The notes under the pieces are model-generated. The model was not told where the DNA came from. It was given only the letters and a program-made list of their open reading frames with translations, and did not search any database. This document shows, in pieces, positions 1-5,153 of a DNA stretch of 5,153 bases. A program made the translations under genes and the position numbers. How positions within the stretch are numbered: the stretch's first letter is position 1; each line of letters begins with the position of its first letter. Source of the DNA: an uncultured Lachnospiraceae bacterium (lineage in GTDB: Bacteria; Bacillota; Clostridia; Lachnospirales; Lachnospiraceae); assembly GCA_934385475.1 (NCBI GenBank), contig CAKRPS010000084.1, positions 1 to 5,153 of the forward strand, written 5' to 3'.

Positions 1-2146
1 CCTTCCTTTTCATATGCCGTACTGTTTCCTCCGGAAGCTTTGTCACCTCCATCGAAACCTGGAGAAGATTTTTTTCTTCATTTGCAAGATCATAAAGTGA
101 CACGGAAATATTGGGGTCCTGTGTCATAAAGGCATACGTGTTCTCCCCAATCCGAAAGCCATTCGTCTGTATCCGTTTGCCCTTAAACGGCAATACTGCC
201 CCATTCCACAGTACTTCCTTCAAATAGACTACACAATAGTCATTGCAGGGATCGATCCGCACTGCACTGCGCCCGCTTTCAAGCGGTACATGGATTCTGG
301 TCATGCCGGACTCCTCACGAACCACCTCTTCACCGGACTGCTCCTCCAGGAAAAAGGACTGTTCCTCCCGAAATCCCATGCCGGTATCTTCATAAATCTG
401 TATTTTGTCGCGGTTACGGCGTATCTCCTGTCCCTTGCAGAACGCTTCCAGCGTATATACCGGATTCCCGATTGCCTCCCGGATCTCCGCCATGGAAGAA
501 TTTTTCCCGGTGACATGCTTCTGGAAATTCATCTCCTGCCGCCGGTATCCCTCCGCATCTGCCTGTGAAATCTGCAATTTTTCAAGCAACGCCGCAAAAT
601 CAAGCTGATTTCTCTTCTCGTTCTCCAGCAGATAACAATACACGGCCCGGAATGCCACCTCATTCGTATCAATACTGCGTTCAAAAGTCCACTCATAGTC
701 GATGACCGTCCATTTCTTCTCGGCAATCTCCTTCGGACTCAGCTGTCCATCACTTTCCTCTGTATCGATCAGAATATTCGAAAAGATCAGGTCATAGTCT
801 GTCACATGACATTCTTCCCCATAAGAAATCCTTTCCCGATACAGATCAAACAATCTGTGAAACGCTTCGGTATCTCCTTTGGCCAGACACCCATCCAGAA
901 GCTGTTCCAGTGTGACTCCCTCTACGAACTCAAATGCCGCATAGGGACTGCCATCCTCATTCGTTTTCAGTTTACATCTGTTAATGCCAAGTGCGCTTCC
1001 CCGGTATCTTTCTTTCAGCTTTTCTCCCGCTTCGACAGTCTTACGGATGTGCTCCTGTGCCAGAGCTCCAAGCGGGTACTTCTGTATCTGTTTCCCCTCC
1101 CTGTTCTGCACCAGAACGGTTTTGATCGTGTATTCCTCAGCGCGGTCATTGGAATACTTTACATACTTCTCTTCCAGTTCCGGGCCCAGAATCATCATAT
1201 AAGAATTGGAGAACAGCGGGAACTCCTTTTCCTGCAAAATGGTGTCAAAAACCCTCTTTTCATCAAAGAGCTGCAGTCTGTCTCTGTCAAAATTACGCAT
1301 GTTATTTGTTAATTCCCCCTGCTGTGGGAGACGTTCATCCGAATACAGACTTGTCATGAATTTATAATCCGGATAAGGATAGTACATCTGAATCTGCTCA
1401 AAACCGCATTTTTCTGCAATTGTGCAAAGTCCATCTCTGGTGAAGGTCCGCACCACTCCCCCATCCGGGTAGCCTTCCAGACCACTGAAGTAGGTGCCAA
1501 GATGATCCTCTCTGCATCCTGCCCAGTATTTTAGTCCGAATTTATTTTCAATTGCTATTGCAATATGTCCGTCTTTCTTTACATGCTTCCGGATAATCTT
1601 CAGAAAATCCTCGTACGGAGTATCAGAATTGATATAAGCCTGACCATACTCGAACACACCGATCAGACAGATATAATCATAATCACAGGGCAGATCAGGC
1701 TCCACATCCTGAAAATTTCCCACATGGATCGTCACATTGTCACATTCCATGTGCCGGTAAGCATTGATCATGCTTCTCTTTTTGGAAAGATCAATGCACG
1801 TTACCTCCTGCGCCTTTCGTGCAAGTGCTCCCGTGATCGCTCCACATCCGGCTCCGATCTCCAATACCTTCATATTTGTTGTAATAGGAAGCCACTCCAC
1901 AATATTCTCACGCAGTGGAGAAAGATGATAGAGAGCCGGCCAGCTTTTACGCTCCTCAATAATCCTTCGATATTCGGCTTGTGAATAATTTCTTGCAATT
2001 TCAAGCAGTTCATCTTCCACCTCTCCATCGCAATATAAATCTTCTCCCGGATAATGTCTGAGATTTAAGCGGATTTTTCCAATCTCTAAAATATAATCCT
2101 GATTATTTAATTCTGGGTGTTTTTTATTTTGCAACATATCCTGCAT
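1..2146 (-). CDS. Multidomain class I SAM methyltransferase / kinase-like protein of a polysaccharide locus (3' end beyond window)
   Basis: The frame from the ATG at 2146 stays open to the window edge, giving 715 residues and no stop, so the C terminus is missing. Residues about 60-265 are a class I methyltransferase: SAM-binding motif LEIGAGCG at 95-102, acidic D119 ending the next strand (CIDLS), and a late strand followed by AIENKFGLKYW at 198-208. Residues about 325-510 resemble an aminoglycoside-phosphotransferase/protein-kinase fold: candidate ATP lysine K356 (QKYPL), hinge-like FEFVEG at 405-410, catalytic-loop-like DYDLIFSN at 450-457 (D452, N457), and metal-binding-like IDYEW at 482-486 (D483). 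Residues about 615-700 look beta-rich and probably form a separate carbohydrate-associated module. There is no signal peptide or membrane segment, so it is probably cytoplasmic. It follows the exporter ATPase by 22 bases. Likely role is methylating and perhaps phosphorylating a glycan, as WbdD does; substrate and kinase activity are inference. A glycosyltransferase domain could follow in the missing part. Confidence 0.9.
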   Translation of the reverse strand, partial: MQDMLQNKKHPELNNQDYILEIGKIRLNLRHYPGEDLYCDGEVEDELLEIARNYSQAEYRRIIEERKSWPALYHLSPLRENIVEWLPITTNMKVLEIGAGCGAITGALARKAQEVTCIDLSKKRSMINAYRHMECDNVTIHVGNFQDVEPDLPCDYDYICLIGVFEYGQAYINSDTPYEDFLKIIRKHVKKDGHIAIAIENKFGLKYWAGCREDHLGTYFSGLEGYPDGGVVRTFTRDGLCTIAEKCGFEQIQMYYPYPDYKFMTSLYSDERLPQQGELTNNMRNFDRDRLQLFDEKRVFDTILQEKEFPLFSNSYMMILGPELEEKYVKYSNDRAEEYTIKTVLVQNREGKQIQKYPLGALAQEHIRKTVEAGEKLKERYRGSALGINRCKLKTNEDGSPYAAFEFVEGVTLEQLLDGCLAKGDTEAFHRLFDLYRERISYGEECHVTDYDLIFSNILIDTEESDGQLSPKEIAEKKWTVIDYEWTFERSIDTNEVAFRAVYCYLLENEKRNQLDFAALLEKLQISQADAEGYRRQEMNFQKHVTGKNSSMAEIREAIGNPVYTLEAFCKGQEIRRNRDKIQIYEDTGMGFREEQSFFLEEQSGEEVVREESGMTRIHVPLESGRSAVRIDPCNDYCVVYLKEVLWNGAVLPFKGKRIQTNGFRIGENTYAFMTQDPNISVSLYDLANEEKNLLQVSMEVTKLPEETVRHMKRK

Positions 2147-2154
2147 AAGCAGAG

Positions 2155-2160
2155 TCCTTA
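2155..2160 (-). promoter_or_regulatory. Ribosome-binding site of the methyltransferase/kinase-like gene
   Basis: On the minus strand this reads TAAGGA, 8 bases before the ATG at 2146, a normal spacing that supports this start over the second in-frame ATG three codons later. A second, stronger-looking AGGAG lies at 2161-2165 but is 14 bases away. Both sit immediately after the ATPase stop codon, as expected for a gene translated from the same message. Confidence 0.6.
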
Positions 2161-2168
2161 CTCCTATC

Positions 2169-3479
2169 TTATTTTATTGTGATCACCGAATTCATATCAT
2201 AAAATCCCACGGTATCCTTGTCAGAAATGACGGTAAGGTTCAATACATCATACAGCCGATGGTACACTGTAAAATCATTGTTCTCATATCCCGTAACTCC
2301 CAGAGAAAGCAGATAATCTCCTCCTTGCAGGTTCATATCCTGCGTGAAGGTAATCTCCTTTTCCTCCCCTGCTTCAACCGATTCCAGAAAAGCTTTCTCA
2401 AACATCGTGTTAGTTCCGGTTATCTCCGTTCCCCGCACGTTCTTAATGGTAAAGGCAAAAATAGGTGCCTGAAGCTTCTCCTGCATCCGCACCTTCATAT
2501 GGATGCTAAAGCTTCCACCCTTGAGGATTGCGGAAGTCTTCATTCCTTTGTCATCCGTAATATAATATTCCGTAATCACAGCCTTTTTAGAGCCGTACTC
2601 TAATAATTCAGGATTTTCTGCCAGTGCAGAATTTCCCTGCGTGCCTGCCGCAAGTACCTTGCTGCCATCAACACCCTTCGCAGCCATCTCTCTGAGTTTT
2701 TCATCGTCCAGAAGACGCTGTGACTCTGTTGGTGCCACATACTGTCCCACAAGCACCTGCTTGTAAGTATCGATCATCTGCTTGGGCTCACCTTCGCCAA
2801 GCTTTGTGCCCTGATTCAACAATACGACTCTGTCACAGTATTTGCTGATACTGCCCAAATCATGACTGACAAAGACAATTGTTTTTCCCATTTCTTTAAA
2901 TTCTTCAAATTTATGATAGCATTTCGCCTGAAAAAAGACATCGCCAACGGAAAGCGCCTCATCCACGATGAGAATTTCCGGATCAATATTGATCGCTACC
3001 GCAAACGCAAGCCGGACAAACATACCACTCGAATAGGTCTTGACCGGCTGATAAACATATTCTCCGATATCAGCAAACTCCAGGATCGCATCCAGCTTCT
3101 CATCAATCTCTTTCTTGCTGAACCCGATCATGGTTCCATTGAGATAAATATTCTCAATGCCATTATATTCCATGTTAAAGCCAGCCCCCAGCTCCAGAAG
3201 TGCCGAGATTCTGCCGTTGACGGTCACGCTTCCCCTTGTGGGTGTCAGAACTCCGGTAATGATCTTGAGAATTGTGGACTTTCCCGAGCCGTTTGTGCCA
3301 ATGATTCCCACGCACTCTCCCTGCCGGATCGACATACTGATCCCCTTCAGGGCATGGTACTCGGTATGATGTTTTCCCTTTCCCAATCCCAGTGCTTCCT
3401 TCAGTCGATCCGAAGGCTTATCATACAATTTATAGATTTTCTCTACATTATCTACCTGTATTGCTATCTTTTCCTTCAT
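2169..3479 (-). CDS. Polysaccharide ABC exporter ATP-binding protein with C-terminal substrate-recognition domain (Wzt/RgpD/TagH type)
   Basis: This is the ATPase that powers export of a lipid-linked polysaccharide, paired with the permease encoded just upstream. From the ATG at 3479 it has 436 residues. The nucleotide-binding domain covers about 1-240: Walker A GTNGSGKST at 61-69, the subfamily-typical LELGAGF at 95-101, signature YSSGM at 149-153, Walker B ILIVDEA at 169-175, and H-loop H206. The whole catalytic set is intact. A linker at about 245-295 follows, then a domain of about 140 residues (about 297-436) predicted to be beta-rich, including DYLLSLGVTG at 388-397. This layout matches Wzt_C-containing ATPases (the E. 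coli O9a Wzt type), where the C-terminal domain binds the exported glycan. ATPases without it are much shorter, around 250 residues. An in-frame TTG at 3488 would add three residues but sits only 2 bases after the ribosome-binding site, so the ATG is preferred. Glycan specificity cannot be read from the sequence. Confidence 0.95.
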   Translation of the reverse strand: MKEKIAIQVDNVEKIYKLYDKPSDRLKEALGLGKGKHHTEYHALKGISMSIRQGECVGIIGTNGSGKSTILKIITGVLTPTRGSVTVNGRISALLELGAGFNMEYNGIENIYLNGTMIGFSKKEIDEKLDAILEFADIGEYVYQPVKTYSSGMFVRLAFAVAINIDPEILIVDEALSVGDVFFQAKCYHKFEEFKEMGKTIVFVSHDLGSISKYCDRVVLLNQGTKLGEGEPKQMIDTYKQVLVGQYVAPTESQRLLDDEKLREMAAKGVDGSKVLAAGTQGNSALAENPELLEYGSKKAVITEYYITDDKGMKTSAILKGGSFSIHMKVRMQEKLQAPIFAFTIKNVRGTEITGTNTMFEKAFLESVEAGEEKEITFTQDMNLQGGDYLLSLGVTGYENNDFTVYHRLYDVLNLTVISDKDTVGFYDMNSVITIK

Positions 3480-3490
3480 TGTTTCCAATA

Positions 3491-3496
3491 CCTTTT
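3491..3496 (-). promoter_or_regulatory. Ribosome-binding site deciding the ATPase start
   Basis: On the minus strand this reads AAAAGG. It is 11 bases from the ATG at 3479 but only 2 bases from the in-frame TTG at 3488, which is too close for initiation. The downstream protein then begins MKEKIAIQV, which also fits the usual start of this ATPase family. The ATG start is therefore chosen. Confidence 0.55.
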
Positions 3497-3509
3497 GTGT
3501 TAAACTCTG

Positions 3510-4532
3510 TTACAGGACATCCGCAAAATGGACTCTCATTTTTCTAAATACCAGTGTTCCGATACAAAACATGCTGATCGTGAAAATCCAGAAGTATGTG
3601 GAAGAATAGAAATGCTCCCAAAACCATACCTTTTCATAAATAGCGCTCCGATATCCATTCACGATATAGACAAGCGGATTCAGCTTGAAAAGTGTCTTCA
3701 TATTGTCTGTCTTTAGCATCGTGATGCTCCATAGAATCGGCGTTGCCCACATTCCGATCTGCAAAGCTATATTAATGATCTGCTGTAGATCCCTGATGAA
3801 AACCACCAGTGCGCAGGTCAGATAACTCATTCCCAGCACAAGCAGAAACAGACAGATACTGTAGTAGATGATCTGCAGGGTATAAACGCTCGGATAATAT
3901 CCATATCCGATCGATACGAAAAGCAGAACCACCACAAAAAACACATGTATGAAAGTCGCCGCGATCACCTTGATGATCGGAAGAATACTGATGTTGAACA
4001 CGACCTTTTTAACCAGATAATTGTATTCCACCAGCGCCATTGTCCCCTGTGTGATCGCCTCAGAGAAGAAGAACCATGGTACCAGACCCGCTGTCAGGTA
4101 CAGCACATAAGGAACCTCCAGTCCGCTGGCTACCATCTGGCTTCTGGTGTCAAATACCTTATCAAACACGATCCAGTACATCACTACCGTGACAACCGGC
4201 TGCACCATTGCCCAGACAATTCCCAGATATGAGCCTGCATAGCGCTTTTTGAAATCATTCTTGGCAAGCTTCCATATCATTTTCCGGCACTGCCATAATT
4301 CGATCGGTGTTGTCACGATCCTCTCATAATAGATGGTGAAAATAATACATGTAAACGTGATCAGCACGCACCCGCTGACTTTCTTCATCCGCTCCGTCAC
4401 CTGATCTGCAAGCGGATTGTGATGCTGTATCAGCACCAGCGCCAAAATCAAACCAAGCCCCCAGAATATTGCTATTGCTGCGGGCTTAGGAATTTTTCCT
4501 GCTCTTTTTTCTTTTTGTTCTATACTACTCAT
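3510..4532 (-). CDS. Polysaccharide ABC exporter permease (Wzm/RgpC/TagG type, ABC-2 family) with extra N-terminal membrane segments
   Basis: Membrane half of the exporter that moves a lipid-linked glycan out of the cytoplasm, 340 residues. The ABC-2 core begins near residue 84 with the amphipathic KLAKNDFKKRYAGSYLG stretch (88-104), a hallmark of this permease family. Hydrophobic segments follow at about 105-125, 141-163, 182-208, 217-244, 254-272 and 311-328. NPLVYIVNGYR at 285-295 is another conserved feature of the family. Typical members are about 260-280 residues. This one has about 80 additional N-terminal residues with two more hydrophobic segments, at about 17-36 and 53-69, separated by a polar stretch. 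The start is supported by AAAGG 9 bases before the ATG. The gene begins 19 bases after the epimerase stop and ends 30 bases before the ATPase start, consistent with co-expression as a transporter pair. Which polymer it carries (rhamnan-type, teichoic acid or other) is inferred from context only. Confidence 0.94.
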   Translation of the reverse strand: MSSIEQKEKRAGKIPKPAAIAIFWGLGLILALVLIQHHNPLADQVTERMKKVSGCVLITFTCIIFTIYYERIVTTPIELWQCRKMIWKLAKNDFKKRYAGSYLGIVWAMVQPVVTVVMYWIVFDKVFDTRSQMVASGLEVPYVLYLTAGLVPWFFFSEAITQGTMALVEYNYLVKKVVFNISILPIIKVIAATFIHVFFVVVLLFVSIGYGYYPSVYTLQIIYYSICLFLLVLGMSYLTCALVVFIRDLQQIINIALQIGMWATPILWSITMLKTDNMKTLFKLNPLVYIVNGYRSAIYEKVWFWEHFYSSTYFWIFTISMFCIGTLVFRKMRVHFADVL

Positions 4533-4534
4533 GA

Positions 4535-4546
4535 TCTCTGACCTTT
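4535..4546 (-). promoter_or_regulatory. Ribosome-binding site of the exporter permease gene
   Basis: The minus strand carries AAAGG (4542-4546) 9 bases before the ATG at 4532. This supports translation of the permease from the long start, including its unusual N-terminal extension, rather than from an internal start near the conserved core. Confidence 0.55.
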
Positions 4547-4551
4547 ACTCT

Positions 4552-5112
4552 TTAGCGGTATTTCTCGGTAAACGCTTTGATTCCGTCCCATTTCGTGTCT
4601 TTCTCAGACATGATAAGCTTTGTTCCTTCCGGAATAGGCCAGTCGATACCGATATCCGGATCCTTCCACAGGATACCGCCCTCGTCATTCGGATGATAGA
4701 AATCAGTACACTTATATGCGAACTCCGCATAGTCTGAAAGCACGAAGAAACCATGTGCAAAATCCTTCGGGATAAAGAACTGCTTCTTATTCTCTGCGGA
4801 AAGAACTACTCCGTGCCACTTTCCGTAAGTAGCAGAGTCCTTGCGCAAATCCACAGCCACATCAAACACTTCCCCGCTCAGGACACGAACCAGCTTGTCC
4901 TGCGGATAATTTATCTGAAAATGAAGCCCCCGAAGCACGCCCTTCACGGAAGAGGACTGGTTGTCCTGTACAAAGACCTGATCAATTCCCGCTTCCTTAT
5001 AGTCATTATAATTGTAGGTCTCCATAAAATAGCCTCTCTCATCCCCGAACACCGTCGGAGTGATGATCTTGAGTCCTTCAATTTCACATGTCTCTACTGT
5101 TATTTTGCCCAT
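4552..5112 (-). CDS. rfbC: dTDP-4-dehydrorhamnose 3,5-epimerase
   Basis: RfbC/RmlC epimerises C3 and C5 of dTDP-4-keto-6-deoxy-D-glucose, the third of four steps to dTDP-L-rhamnose, in the cytoplasm. The 186-residue length is normal for this family. Visible hallmarks are FGDERGYF at 22-29, the RGLHFQ motif at 61-66 with catalytic H64, K73 in DKLVRVLSGEVFDVAVDLR (substrate and cupin core), FIPKDFAHGF at 113-122, Y133 in FAYKC, and SEKD at 169-172 whose aspartate pairs with the catalytic histidine in characterised homologues. The single-domain cupin fold is complete and I see no frameshift. It is the first gene in the window and lies 19 bases ahead of the exporter permease, which ties the exported glycan to rhamnose. 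The other rhamnose genes (rfbA, rfbB, rfbD) are not in the window. The frame stays open upstream of the ATG to the window edge, but no alternative start codon is present there and the family normally begins here. Confidence 0.97.
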   Translation of the reverse strand: MGKITVETCEIEGLKIITPTVFGDERGYFMETYNYNDYKEAGIDQVFVQDNQSSSVKGVLRGLHFQINYPQDKLVRVLSGEVFDVAVDLRKDSATYGKWHGVVLSAENKKQFFIPKDFAHGFFVLSDYAEFAYKCTDFYHPNDEGGILWKDPDIGIDWPIPEGTKLIMSEKDTKWDGIKAFTEKYR

Positions 5113-5153
5113 TTTTCCTTCTCGCTTTCTCCTTTTTACTCTTTCCCTTATTC
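5113..5153 (-). promoter_or_regulatory. Purine-rich leader with ribosome-binding site candidates for rfbC
   Basis: These 41 bases are almost entirely A and G on the minus strand. AAGGA at 5116-5120 is only 3 bases from the ATG, and AAGGAG at 5129-5134 is 16 bases away, so neither has ideal spacing and the translation signal is ambiguous. I see no convincing promoter boxes, which suggests rfbC is transcribed from a promoter further upstream, outside the window. Confidence 0.4.

Noticed and set aside
806..1312. Plus-strand open frame of 168 codons
   Set aside because: It lies wholly antisense to the methyltransferase/kinase-like gene, whose minus-strand frame shows recognisable motifs across this stretch. 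Its translation has no domain I recognise and no good ribosome-binding site.
1565..1984. Plus-strand open frame of 139 codons
   Set aside because: Antisense to the methyltransferase domain, including the SAM-binding motif region. The translation looks like a shadow of that gene.
2147..2168. Terminator or promoter between the ATPase and the methyltransferase gene
   Set aside because: Only 22 bases, filled by ribosome-binding sequences. There is no inverted repeat with a T-run and no promoter boxes.
3480..3488. TTG start for the ATPase, three codons before the ATG
   Set aside because: The TTG is only 2 bases from the AAAAGG site. The ATG at 3479 has workable spacing and gives the usual N terminus.
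2862..3503. Plus-strand open frame of 213 codons
   Set aside because: Antisense to the highly conserved ATPase core with Walker A, signature and Walker B. Its length is explained by the constrained codons of that gene.
1..5153. CRISPR arrays, tRNA or rRNA genes, insertion sequences, attachment sites
   Set aside because: No regularly spaced direct repeats, structural RNA signatures, transposase-like frames or terminal inverted repeats were seen. Nearly all of the window is coding.

Overview
The window holds four genes, all on the minus strand and transcribed from its right end to its left. They look like part of one operon for making and exporting a cell-surface polysaccharide. In transcription order they are: a dTDP-4-dehydrorhamnose 3,5-epimerase (rfbC/rmlC, 4552-5112); a polysaccharide ABC exporter permease (Wzm/RgpC/TagG type, 3510-4532); its ATPase with a C-terminal substrate-recognition domain (Wzt/RgpD type, 2169-3479); and a large multidomain protein with an N-terminal SAM-dependent methyltransferase and a kinase-like domain. 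The last gene starts at 2146 and runs off the left edge without a stop (1-2146).

Spacing is tight (about 19, 30 and 22 bases between genes). Purine-rich ribosome-binding sites lie in these gaps. I see no terminator or internal promoter, so co-transcription is likely. The +1-to-2146 stretch has no stop codon in the minus frame I translated and gives 715 continuous residues, so it is a real gene cut by the window edge rather than empty sequence.

The organism is probably a low-to-moderate GC Gram-positive of the class Clostridia, most likely Lachnospiraceae-like. This rests on the AGGAG-type ribosome-binding sites, the codon mix, and the flavour of the methyltransferase and exporter sequences. 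It is inference from memory, not a database result.

Working model: RfbC supplies dTDP-L-rhamnose for a rhamnose-containing glycan made on a lipid carrier in the cytoplasm, and the permease/ATPase pair moves the finished chain across the membrane. In E. coli O9a/O8 the chain is capped by WbdD (methyltransferase, with a kinase in O9a), and the cap is read by the C-terminal domain of Wzt. Here a methyltransferase-plus-kinase-like protein is encoded directly after an ATPase that carries such a C-terminal domain. The most interesting hypothesis is therefore an analogous termination-and-export checkpoint in a Gram-positive. No complete glycosyltransferase is visible; polymerising enzymes would have to lie outside the window or in the missing part of the large protein.
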